DNA from: Garcia nutans
Taxonomy: Eukaryota > Streptophyta > Magnoliopsida > Malpighiales > Euphorbiaceae
Assembly: GCA_947685225.1 (NCBI GenBank)
Contig: CANTUV010000039.1
Location: 38,494,001-38,558,000, forward strand
Direction: 5' to 3'
Length of the DNA stretch: 64,000 nucleotides
In this document: piece by piece, positions 11,574 to 21,500 of the stretch
Layout of the letters: each line of letters begins with the position of its first letter
Numbering within the stretch: the first letter of the stretch is position 1
Notes under the pieces: model-generated
The model's input: only the letters and a program-made list of their open reading frames with translations
Database searches by the model: none
What the model was told of the DNA's origin: nothing
Program-made: the position numbers and the translations under genes

Positions 11574-13533
11574 TGTGAGCGGGGATTTTTGCCCCCACTC
11601 CTAGTGGAATGGTTCTTGCGACTTCGGCACTGTTTAGGCTCGGGACCTTAGAGAACACGGACCTGAGTCCGGAGAAAATGGAGTCGCCACTCGGACGGGC
11701 CGGAAAAAAAGAAATGGGTGGATGACTCGATTCCTAAGGAATTCCCAACCCCCTAATGGGTTCAGAAAGTTGGGTACATGTAGGGAAGGTGAGAAATGGC
11801 CCAGCACCCCCACAATGCCCGTTTCATTGGAACCTGCCTCCTTTACAGGTCTTAATATTATAAAATTCTTAAATATAACAATATTATCCATATTACACAC
11901 AATAATTAAAAGAAAGCATAAATATATTAAAATCAAAGCAAGGTCCAAGCAAAATAAATAAATGGACACCCATCCGAAGATGGAAACATGTCCTTACATC
12001 ACATGCCTAAATAGGACACCGACCGAAAGGTAGAAACATGCCCTTTACATAGGTTCTAAAATAGAAAAGCAATTTAAATTACATGATATTTAACTAATGA
12101 GGTACCCACCAAGTGGAAACATACCTCTTACAACATTTGGAAATCTAAATAAATTGATAAAAGTAAATAATAAATCATTCATCAAAGGCATTAAATATCA
12201 ATAGAAAATAAACATCCATCCATGATAAATAAAATAAACCAAGCATTGAACTTAAATAAATTAAAGCATATAAAATAAATCAAAGCATAATCAAATATAG
12301 AATTGAATAAAGCAAATAAAAGTCTAAAGTATGGCTACTGTTTCTTTATTTCATGTGTTTAAGGTTTTGGAATTAATGGAATTTGGCTACTGTGACTTTA
12401 AGAGAAATAAAATAGATTAAGGATTTTATGTTTTAAAAGGTTGGTAAGACTCTTTGATTAACCAAACTAGGGTTTATAATGTAAAATCGTGAAACTAGAA
12501 TTTGTACTCTTTAAAACACTTTTAATTTATGGTTTTAAGTTTACTGTGTGAAATTAAAATATTTATGTTTTTATGGTTTTTAAAATTTTAAAGGATGAGT
12601 GTTTAGGAAAAATTAGGGTTTAAGGTTTTAAAGGGGTTAGGGTTTTACTATTTTAGGTTTGGAAGTTGCATTTTGAATTTAGTGTTTTAGAATTAGGATT
12701 TCGGTGGATGTTTAGATTTTTTAGAATTTGGAAAAAGAAATTGATAATTTTATGAAAGTAGACCAACGAATTAAGGTTTATACAAATAGAAAAGGTGTTT
12801 TTAGGGTTTGTTGTAAGAAATAGAATCAAATTTTTGTTTTGTTGAAAAACATGTTCAAATTTTGGTTTTAAGATTTTGAAGAAGTAAAAATAACAATTTT
12901 AAGTCTTTTTGGAAAATAAAACAACGAATTAGTGTTTTTAAACTTTGAACAAAGGGAATTAAGGTTCTGGGATTTTTTATTTTGAAAGACACAATTTCCT
13001 CATCTTAGCTACTGTGAAAAAATATAACAATTAATACATACCTCCTTCTAATGGTTCCTCCAAAAATAGTTCTTCTTGGATGAACAAAAACAAAGGCAGT
13101 TGCTGCCTTTGATGATTTGTTAATGCCTTCTTTCTTCATCTCTCAAAAAGTCAGGTTTGATTAAAGTTTTCCTTCATAGATTCGGTTTCCAAACTCTCCC
13201 CATTTTTGTCCCAATTTTTGATTAATTTTCTCCTCTTTCTGCCTCCCTTATTTATAGAAGAATTCCATTCCTAATCATAATTACTCACGGCATACAATAT
13301 AGAATAAGAAAAGGAAACCAAAACCTAATTGCATTAGGTTTCAAAAAATTTGCGTCGGAAAATTTTGCTGGCAAAAAAAAACTGCTGCGGAAAAATTGCA
13401 CTGGCAAAAAAATTTGCCTTAGGAAAAATTGCGCTGGCAAAATAATTTGCCACAGTTGGCTGCGGTAGGGGGCGGGGAACGGCCTGCGGGCCATTTCACC
13501 AGTAGGAAAGCCATTTCGCCCGCAGGAAACTCC
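11574..13533 (-). mobile_element. Element B 3' LTR, missing its U3 start
   Basis: It aligns almost base for base with 24691-26685 of the other LTR, from the terminal TGTGAGCGG (plus-strand reading) through the telomere-like GGTTTAGGGTTTT runs to CGCAGGAAACTCCT. There the match stops and a fragment of integrase sequence takes over. About 270 bp corresponding to 26689-26963, with the LTR start that should abut the polypurine tract, is absent. A TATA motif lies on the minus strand near 13245-13256. Confidence 0.9.
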
Positions 13534-13582
13534 TATAATGTCGATACCCCAGGTGCCAAATGTCGATACCCCAGGTGCCAAA
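13531..13582. repeat. Rearrangement scar: integrase fragment joined to LTR and partly duplicated
   Basis: Positions 13531-13562 are identical over 32 bp to 18131-18162, which encodes the start of the integrase core (WGIDIIG on the minus strand). The last 22 bp of that fragment are then repeated at 13561-13582. The junction lies at the shared word TCCT in the middle of an LTR hairpin. This explains the short minus-strand reading frame here, which is not a gene. Confidence 0.85.
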
Positions 13583-13681
13583 CTCCTATAAAAATATTTA
13601 TATACCCGTAATTACTTGAATGATTAAAGTGAATAATTAAATTTACTGTTTATTTATTGTGTAGTCACTGTTTATGCACTA

Positions 13682-13838
13682 TTTACTATTTATAAATAGT
13701 AAATTTACTATTCACAAATAGTATCAAATAGTATTTACTATTGAAAATAGTACTTATACTATTCATCAATAGTAATACTATTCATAAATAGTAAAATGTA
13801 CTATTCATGAATAGTAAAATTTACTATTCATGAACAGT
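13682..13838. repeat. Array of near-palindromic TACTATTCATGAATAGTA units
   Basis: Six to seven units of about 20-22 bp occur in tandem. The first (13682-13703) is a perfect 22-bp palindrome with arms TTTACTATTTA. Later units vary in the centre (ATTCATGAAT, ATTCATAAAT, ATTCATCAAT) but keep the two arms TACTATT and AATAGTA. The array ends about 30 bp before the TATA box of the plus-strand PMD gene. Function is unknown. Dimeric-protein binding or cruciform formation are possible readings. Confidence 0.85.
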
Positions 13839-13869
13839 TTTGAATTTTGTTTTTTGCTTGCCGTTTCTC

Positions 13870-13877
13870 TATAAAAA
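13870..13877 (+). promoter_or_regulatory. TATA box of the element B antisense PMD gene
   Basis: TATAAAAA lies 100 bp upstream of the ATG at 13970, in sequence otherwise rich in C/T just before the ATG. It points away from the LTR and opposite to pol, so the PMD gene appears to have its own promoter rather than depending on the LTR. Confidence 0.65.
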
Positions 13878-13969
13878 GCCACTGTTCCTTCATTTCATTT
13901 CACAACACAATTTCAATTTCATGATTCTCTCAAATTTCTTTCAATTTTAGCATATATTTTTCAAAAACA

Positions 13970-16389
13970 ATGCATGCTTCGAGGTTAGGGACTCATTCTA
14001 ATACCGAGTTATTGGAGTTTATTCGGCATCATGAAAATGAAAATTTAGATATACTAGCCGGGATGCCGCTCCATCGCAGTTCTAATCAAAAGAGCGAGGT
14101 AATTATTTTTTCCTTTTATATTTCTCTTGATTTTTTTTCGTTGTTATTTTATTATTATTATTATTATTTATTATTTATTATTATTTATTTATTTTTATTG
14201 TTTACTTTTATTCTTTATGTTTTGTTTATTTTTATTAACATTTTATATTATTATTCTTTTTTAAGAAAAATAAATTAATTTAAGTAGATAGGATAATATG
14301 TACTTACCTGGTATTAACTTACCTGGGTCTGTGTTAGCACGATCGTTGTGTTGTTCGGGCTGGAGGATGTATTTACAAAGCCCGACAATGGTATGATGTA
14401 GTGCCTTCTCGGGTAAGGTGGATTATCCGAGATTGCGGCTTTGAGCAGTTCATCTTACAATTACCATCCGAGGAATATTAGATAGACCGGAGCATAGTCC
14501 AGGCGCTTGCAGAGAGATGGTTGGATACAACCCACACTTTTCACTTGCCCATTGGAGAGATGACAATTGGCTCGGTCGATTTCATTGCCATAACCGGCCT
14601 TTGATATGATGGTTTTTCGGTTCCTCTGACCAACGATATTTTAACATTTGAAGAAATTCAGGAATTAATTAGTATGGAACCATTTTATAATGGGCCTTTT
14701 AAGATAAAAATCGAGCCAATTCGTAGTTATTGGATAAACTACGAAGGACGGGTTGGTAGAGACACGACATAACAGTATGCTAGAGGATTTTTGTTATTTC
14801 TGCTCGGGTCGACCATCTTAGGCAGCACTGAATCCTCCATTCACTTGTCAGTGTTGAGTGCCCTTTCTTATCTCAGAATGGTACTATCTTCTGGTTGGGG
14901 TGAAGCTGGTCTCGCGTGTCTTTACCATGGTTTTGATAAGCTTTGCCGAAACAAGAAGTCTTTTGTCGGCTTGATGGCGGTTGTCGAGGTATTCTTTTCC
15001 TTCACCAATGTTATTTCCACTCTTTTCTTGCATGAATTTGATCTTTACTATCATTGTTGTAAGTATGGGCATATGAACATAACATCGTGAGGGTACCTGG
15101 TATTTCCCGAGAGAGAGTCGGGTATCCGAGATTAAATTTCTGGTTGTCCGATTGTGTAGACATTCCTAGCTTTCATCACGTGCATACTCACCGCTTTTTG
15201 TTGAGCCGCTTAACCTGGGACCAGGTAAAATAACATTAGTATGCTTTAAATTTTATATGAAAGTTTTACTTACCTTATGTTATTTTGTAGGTGAATTTGG
15301 CTGGTGGAGCCCAGAAGAGCGAGCAAACTGGTCTCCTTTGATGAGGGCTACACTGTCTTTCCAACATTCTCGCCGAATTATTGTTGGCCCAATGTCTAGT
15401 GGCTGGTTTCTCGGGGAGAGAGTTTATGAATGGTTTCTCGGTCTAGAGCAGCGGAGGTTTCCAATGCAAATCTCAAAATATACTTTAAATATTATGTCAA
15501 TGTAGGAGGATGCATGGTGTCGGCACGGTATGGTTATGATGCCGAGTCATTTCTCCATTTACCGGGTCCATTTTATGCCCATTTTATTCAAATAAGACTC
15601 TTGAACTTTGATGTATCTCCTGTTGGTGTGCGGGAGATTTTCGACGAAAATGAGGGTAGAGATGAAGAGGAACTTCACAGAAATACAGGATAGTTTGTTC
15701 CACATCTCGGGGCCACTACTTCTCAGGTAAAACTTTTACCACTTTTCCCTTGCAACTGCTTCTTTCTTTTTCTTGATTCTTTAATGATTGTTGCAGGTTG
15801 TTGGCTCATTTGATCATGAGGCTGGACCTTCTTTTACTACCCCTTCATTTGCTCATTCTAGCCCGCCGGATATGCCATCTCATCCGCAGGGCATTGATAT
15901 GAACTACCTGGTACGTTTCTTATTTCATAGTAGTTTATGCTATATGTATGCATGATTATGTATGCTCTTACCTTTTTCCTTCTTGGCTCACAGTGGATGC
16001 TCGAAGAACAAAATAAGAAACTTCAAGAAGAGTTGGCTGCATGTCGTCAGCAGGCTTCTCATTTTGAAAGTTTATATCATCAATCCGAACAACATTTTCG
16101 AGACTTCCAATTTTAGGCGATGAGGGATCCCGGTGCTTCTTCATCAAGAGGCCCCCAGACTGATGACCATGAGATCCTTTTGTCTGCTTCTGATGAAGAC
16201 CATGATGGATCGGAACCTCAAGGTAGTAGGGATTTTGGTGTTCCTGCTTCGGGTGATCTCGGGACAAATAATTTGCCAGGTTTTGGTGCTCTCGCTTTGG
16301 GCGGACTCGGGATGAGTGATTTGCCCCCTCCTCCAATAGGCGATGACTTTTTCAAGGCTTTATTTGACAACCTACCACCACCCTCTTAG
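13970..16389 (+). pseudogene. Antisense plant-mobile-domain (PMD) gene of element B, multi-exon, decayed
   Basis: Exon 1 (13970-14098, 43 codons) starts with a true ATG and ends GAG before GTAATT. Exon 2 (about 14338-14988, 217 codons) carries the PMD core: YDVVPSRVRWIIRDCGFEQF, then LAERWLDTTHTFHLPIGEMT. PMD proteins (MAIN/MAIL1 relatives) occur both as plant genes acting in expression and TE silencing and inside retrotransposons. Exon 2 has three in-frame stops (14479, 14602, 14770), each one C-to-T change from a sense codon. Further exons are likely at about 15063-15224 (VWAYEHNIVRVPG), 15291-15690, 15798-15910 and 15992-16389, the last with a short coiled-coil-like segment (EEQNKKLQEELAACRQQ) and an acidic, Gly/Pro-rich tail. 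Boundaries after exon 2 are approximate, and the exon 3 acceptor reads AA where AG is expected. Confidence 0.8.
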
Positions 16390-16500
16390 CGATATGTAAA
16401 TATTGTAGCAATTGTAAAATCTTGTGCAATAATGAAAAAAATACAATTTTCCTCTTTACTGTAACTCTTTTTTTTCTTTCTTTTTAACTCTTTATTCACA

Positions 16501-16890
16501 GATTTGGCTTCAGGAGCATCTTTGTTTGCTTGATACTCCATCCATGGACTTTGCTAAATACCTGCCACGTCATCATTCTACTAGGAAGCTACTCCATCCT
16601 GCTTCTTCATATGTTGACTGGATCCACTCACGTTCTGAAGTCAATATCCATTGGTTGTTACCTTGGTGGAAAATTTCTCGTATCACCATGCAGACATACT
16701 TGATGTATGTTGCCCTTGCCGCTCTTCCTCAAGGTACATGCTATGATCCTCGCCGACTTGGCCGTCAGTACGGAGCTGAGCCTCGTGATTCTAACTTTGC
16801 TCCAGACTTAGACATGCCTTGCTTGACTGAAGCCTACTTGGATCGGCTGAGGCAAAGCTGGCCTGCACGTTATATTTATCGACTGCCATA
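16501..16890 (+). pseudogene. Second antisense gene remnant of element B (DUF7745-like C-terminal exon)
   Basis: After TTATTCACAG (a good splice acceptor) the frame opens with IWLQEHLCLL and runs to a TAG at 16888-16890. It aligns with exon 2 of the second antisense gene of element C: IWLQEH with VWLRDHF, and VNIHWLLPWWKI with LLWFVPWYRI, followed by a conserved YDPRRLGRQYG / YSASRVLRQMG block. No upstream exon corresponding to C exon 1 is recognisable in B, so the gene is either truncated or this exon has been joined to the PMD transcript. I assign the DUF7745 family from memory of its general features. Function is unknown. Confidence 0.6.
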
Positions 16891-17134
16891 GATCTTACAT
16901 TTGTCAATTCAGAAAGTGTATTGTTAGGATGAAAAATAATTAAAGTAATAAAAGATGCTTCTTTTCCATTTATAATTTGTCATCACCTTTTGCTATTGTA
17001 TTTATTTATTTCATCCATATCTGGTCAAATACTTATAACAGTACACATAGAATAATTTTAACATTAATTCTGTTTTATTAAATTAGGGAACAACCAAACA
17101 TAAAGCCAGCATCCATAAGATTACTCCTGTTGCC

Positions 17135-17275
17135 AATTAGCCCTTTCGAGTTTTCTAATTAACAATTTTCTCTCATTTAGCCCTAATTGTTTCCTAGCCT
17201 GCCCTTTCAGGTTTTCGGAACTAGCGGACTGCTCTAACTTTTGCCTAGGCCTCCCTTTTTGGGTTTTCAACCTAG
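17135..17275 (-). repeat. Post-pol tandem hairpin array of element B
   Basis: Three inverted repeats (17135-17160, 17194-17224, 17245-17275) lie just downstream of the pol stop in the element sense. Each has an outer stem (AATTAG/CTAATT; CTAG/CTAG; CTAGG/CCTAG) and an inner stem of three bases closing an A-rich loop (for example CCC-AAAAA-GGG). Outer-stem sequences differ between copies while pairing is kept. Element C has the same array at 53428-53561. Confidence 0.7.
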
Positions 17276-17302
17276 CGAGCTCTTTTTTCCTTTTTTTTTC
17301 TA

Positions 17303-18439
17303 TCATACATAAAACCTTTTCAACCTGTCAATGTTTACTAGCTCACTAAATTCATTCCCGTCCATGTCTGACAACTTCACCGCACCTTTGTTCATGACTT
17401 GTTTCACGACATATGGCCCTTCCCAGCTAGGCCTAAACTTCCCTCTTGGATTAGATACGTTAGGCTTACATTGCTTCAACACTAAATCCCCGACTCTAAA
17501 TTTTCTGATTTTAACCCTTCTATTGTAGGCCCAAGCTATCTTCTTTTGATACAGTTGGTGATGATACAGTGCCTTTAACCTTCTCTCTTCTAATAGAGTT
17601 AACTGTGTGTATCTGCTTGCTACCCATTCTATTTTAGACAGTTCGGCTTCCAAGACTACTCTTAATGACTTGATCTCAATTTCGATTGGCAATACTGCTT
17701 CCATCCCATAAACCAAAGAGAACGGTGTCATTCCAGTAGGTGTTCACACACTTGTCCTATATTCCCATAAAGCAAAGGGAAGCATCTCTAACCAATCCCT
17801 ATAAGTCTTGGTCATCTTGGACAAAATTTGCTTAATTGTCTTATTTGTTGCTTCTACAGCACCATTAGCCTTTGGTCTATAAGGAGAGGATCTATGATGA
17901 TGGATTTGGTACTTCGAGAATAAATCCTTAACTGCTCCTTGAAATTGTACCCCATTGTCTGATGTCACACTATGCGGGACCCCGTATCTGCAGATGAGGT
18001 TCTTTTCAATAAACCTAGCCATTTGGCTTGCACCCAGTTTATTGAAGGATTCAGCTTCAACCCATTTTGAAAAATAATCTACTGCTACCACAATGAATCG
18101 GTGACCATTTGAAGCTGTCGGATGTATCTCTCCTATAATGTCGATACCCCAGGTGCCAAATGGCCAGGGTGAAGACATTGAATGTAGTTCTTCATGAGGC
18201 ATGTGATTCAAGTTACCATACATCTGACATTATTGGCACTTCTTGACAAACTCAATACAATCTTTCTCCATGGTCAACCAGTAGTAACCTTGTCGAATAA
18301 TCTTCTTAACTAGGGCCAAACCATTCATGTGCGGACCGCAACTTCCAGCATGTATTTCTGACATGATACGCTCCACTTCAGGTTTTCTTAAACATCTTAA
18401 ATGCACTCCTTCAGGCCATCTTCGATATAACTCCCCCAT
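17303..18439 (-). pseudogene. Element B integrase (pol C-terminus), with two internal stops
   Basis: The minus-strand frame from 18439 encodes the zinc-binding N-terminus (GPHMNGLALVKKIIRQGYYW, then an altered C-X2-C with TAA at 18230-18232). The catalytic core follows: D in WGIDIIGE, D in SVTSDNGVQF and E in NGAVEATNK, so the D-D-E triad is complete. A TGA at 17744-17746 replaces an Arg codon (RTS-x-TPTG), and the frame then reads on through the C-terminal domain (GPYVVKQVMNKGAVKLSD) to a stop after LKRFYV at 17303. Integrase inserts the cDNA into the genome. A frameshift in 18440-18527 separates it from the RNase H frame. Confidence 0.93.
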
Positions 18440-18527
18440 GGAATGTGATGTATTACAAAGACCACCACCTTATGGCTCTTCTCTCTTTCCTTGTTGCCCC
18501 TGGCAGGTATTCTCTTTCCTCCAAAAA

Positions 18528-19760
18528 TCATCTTATAGTATCATACCACGCATCATGGTCTGTATCAATTTCCATGATTGTTTCATATTCATAGCAAGGA
18601 GTTGATGAACTGGTCAAGATCAGAGGCTTAAGGAATAGGCTAACAGGGTTTTCCCATACCGAAGCCAATGTGGCTAGGGCATCAGCCATCTGATTTTCTT
18701 CTCTTGATAGGTGTATAAACCTACACTCCTTAAAGTTCTTCTTCATCATGGTCAAGTAATGGTGGTATGGTTTTAATTTTTCTTCTTTCAACTCCCATTC
18801 TCCATTTATTTGGGATACAACTAATGAATCGCCAAAAACTTCCACCTTATCCACATTCATAATCATTAGGGTTTCCAAACTGAAAATACAAGCTTCGTAC
18901 TCCACCATATTATTGGTTACCCTAAATTTCAATTTTTTGTCTAAAGGGATGAGTTCCCCTTCGGGCGATTCTAGTATAACTCCCAAACCTGCTCCTTTCC
19001 TATTTACTGCTCCATCAAAATACATTTTCCACCCTTGTACTTCAATTACTTCCAAATGTTCATCTGAAAATTCCAAGATTACCTCTTCAATATCTGGTAA
19101 TGGTTGTTGGGCCAGGAATTTTGCCACCGCTCTACCTTTGATCGTTTTCCTGGTTACAAACTCAATCTCAAATTCTTCTAATATTATTAACCATCGACCA
19201 TATTTCCCAATCAAAGAGGGTGTCTCCCTTAAGTACTTTATTGGATCCAGCTTGGAAATTGCTTGCACACTATATGATTGAAAGTAATGCCACAACTTCT
19301 TAGAAGACCAAACCACGGCTATACATGTCTTTTCAATGATACTATACTTAATTTCATAAGGTAGGAGCTTTCTACTCAAATAGTAAACTGCATGCTCAAT
19401 CCCTAACTCATTTGCTTGGGCTAGCATGGCTCTGATTGACTCTTCTTCCACTGCTAAGTACAGTAATAGAGGTTTGTCGGGTTTAGGTGGTCTTAAAATA
19501 GGTGGATTCAACAAATACTCTTTTATTCGCTCAAAGGCCTTTTGACATTCTTTACTCCATAAGACAGGCTGATTCTTTCTAAGCAATTTGAAGATAGGCT
19601 CACAGATTATTGTGAGCTTTGCTATGAATATGCTAATGTATTGTAATTTACCAATAAATCCTCGAACTTCTCTCTTCGTCTTAGGGGCTGGCATATCCCT
19701 GATTGCTTTAACTTTGTCAGGATCAATCTCAATGCCATTCAGACCAATCACGTGTCCCAA
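18528..19760 (-). pseudogene. Element B RT C-terminus and tandem RNase H domains
   Basis: This 410-residue frame begins in the RT thumb/connection (GHVIGLNGIEIDP, REVRGFIGKLQYIS). A Ty3-type RNase H follows (about residues 95-215), in which the first catalytic Asp position looks degenerate (LLLYLAVEEESIRAML). A second RNase H (about 240-375) has MYFDGAVNRKGAGLG, an NNMVEYEA block, FGDSLVV and MADALATLAS. Two RNase H domains in a row, the second of archaeal/plant RNH1 type, is a known hallmark of the Tat lineage. A 1-bp deletion near 19758-19766 (KYLGH read as KYWDT-stop) separates this frame from the catalytic RT part upstream. Confidence 0.92.
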
Positions 19761-20470
19761 TATTTACCTGAGGTAACACCGAACACACACTTCTTAGGGT
19801 TCAATCTTAGCTTATATTTCAAAGCTCCATCGAAGAATAATTCTAAGTTTTGGAAGTGTTGTTCCCTTGTATCCGATTTAACCATCATATCATCAACATA
19901 TACTTCAACTTCTTTGTGCATCATGTCATGAAATAGTGTGGTGGCCATCCTTTGATAAGTCATTCCAGCATTCTTTAGGCCGAACGACATCACCCTATAA
20001 CAAAATATACCCCATGTAGTAATGAAAGCAGTTTTGGCTTTATCCTCTTGGGCCATTAACACTTGATTGTATCCGGAAAATCCATCTACAAACGAGTGTA
20101 GCACGCTAGAGGCTGCACTATCAATGAGAACATCTATATGAGGTAAAGGAAAATCATCCTTAGGGGAAGCCTTGTTCAAATATCTATAGTCCACACAGAC
20201 CCTTATCCTTCCATCTTTCTTTGGCACAGGTACTATGTTTGCTAGCCAATCTGGATATTCTATCACTTCGAGGAACTTCACTTGTATTTGCTTAGTGACC
20301 TCTTCTTTAACCAATTCAGCCCACTCAGGTCTTAATCACCTAAGCTTTTGTTTGACAGGATTTATGTGAGTGTGAGTTGGAATATGATGCTCGGCTATGT
20401 CTCGATCTATCCTCGGCATATCTTCATAAGACCAAGCAAACACTTCTTCATATTTTTTGAATATTTTTTC
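19748..20470 (-). pseudogene. Element B reverse transcriptase catalytic part
   Basis: From about 20470 the frame reads FEKIFKKYEEVFAWSYEDMP and KQKLR, meets a TGA at 20336-20338 (Arg codon in relatives), then runs as an open 188-residue frame to 19748. Motifs: VPVPKKDGR, RVCVDYRYLNKA, FVDGFSGYNQV, MSFGLKNAGMTYQRM and the catalytic YVDDMMVKS. The frame then terminates through the 1-bp deletion described for the next segment. Length and order are normal for a gypsy RT. All catalytic aspartates are kept, so the copy died by point lesions, not by loss of domains. Confidence 0.93.
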
Positions 20471-20771
20471 AAATCTCTCTCTCATCAGGAGTAAGGTTGG
20501 ATGCTATGCTAATGTTTTTAGGATATTTAGTTCTTCCCAAATTTAACGATTGTGTGTTAGCAGAATTAATATTAAAGATGCTCATGTAACTGCTATTTGA
20601 ATGTATGCAACCATTAGGAGAAACATCACACAAGTAAGCAAAATCAGACTTTATTGCATTCATTTTGGAAAAGAAAACATCATCATCCTCATACAAAGCA
20701 GACAAATTAAAATCAAAATCAAAATCATTGTTCTCAAAATCATAAAGCAGGATGTCTTCAAACTTTTCTTA
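20469..20771 (-). pseudogene. Element B protease-RT linker, preceded by an in-frame TAA
   Basis: The protease frame ends with EEIAALV and TAA (20769-20771). Translation of the same frame beyond it gives EKFEDILLYDFENND and a long acidic/polar linker (SALYEDDDVFFSKMN, then SLNLGRTKYPKNISIAS), homologous to 58308-58616 in element D. The linker leads into RT. A stop in the protease-RT linker also occurs in elements C and D. In Ogre-type elements this boundary is known to hold an intron or stop, so it may be a control point. Confidence 0.8.
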
Positions 20772-21500
20772 CACTAGGGCAGCAATCTCTTCCGGAGTCT
20801 TCTCAGCTTTCAGGACAGCTTCATTCTTCTCTTTTGGATCGGAGTCTTTGTTAGCTGGCAAGGTGAGCTCTTTCTTCACTTGCTCCACTAGCTCGGCAAC
20901 ATCTGCAAAAATTTCAAAACCTGGGATTAACTTACCCATGAACATGATCGGCTCAGGCTTTCCTTGGAGTGGTCCCATATCTGGAGCCTTGACAAAGATC
21001 TCTTCAAGTGGTGGGAAGCTCATCTTCTCACTCTTCTTTGGCTGGACATCATTGGCTTCATCATATCCCAACACTTTCTTGGAAGTTTGAGTTCTAAAAT
21101 CTGACAACTTTGTCAAACCGGCCTTACCCTTTCTAAGACCAGCTCCAGGAAGGTAGTTCATGTTCTTCATCATATTCAAAACTTTGGAGTCCACTACTTC
21201 ATCATTAGAAATTGCAGCTACTTGGAAACCATTGAGAGGCCTCTCAATCATTATAGCATTAACAATCTCATTGTCTTCAGCTTCAATGACCACTGTCCCA
21301 TCTCCGTTGGGGAACTTGATCTTTTGATGAAGGGCGGAAGGAACTCCACCAAGAGAATGAAACCATGGTCGCCCTAAGAGTAAGGCGAAGGTAACCGGTA
21401 TGTTTAAAATAACAAACTCAACAATAGATTCAATTGGACTAACCTTGACATCCACTTTGAAAAGTCCCTTCGGCATGCCTTTTAGTGTTGTCATAAGCAC
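20772..21500 (-). pseudogene. Element B aspartic protease, second half
   Basis: This frame continues the protease after a frameshift near 21460 (a T run one base too long, so GTF-KVDVKV is read as GTFQSGCQG in the gag frame). It carries FKVDVKVSPIE, the LLLGRPWFHSLGGVPSALHQ block typical of Tat proteases, and a linker with MFMGKLIPGFEIFADV. The protease active site itself (MVNDGSTINVCPL) lies upstream in the gag frame at about 21545-21595. It would cleave the Gag-Pol precursor. Confidence 0.9.

Noticed and set aside
12590..12660. TTAGGGTTT-like runs suggesting telomere repeats (also near 25730)
   Set aside because: They lie inside the two LTRs of element B at equivalent places and are irregular, with AAGG and GGTT spacers, so they are LTR sequence and not telomere or interstitial telomere arrays.
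13285..13581. Minus-strand open frame containing WGIDIIG
   Set aside because: It is produced by the duplicated integrase fragment joined to LTR sequence; no start context or domain beyond that fragment.
13970..16389. PMD gene as a resident host gene (MAIN/MAIL type)
   Set aside because: It lies between the pol stop and the 3' LTR of an element with an external target duplication, and a homologous gene holds the same place in element C. It is therefore part of the transposons.
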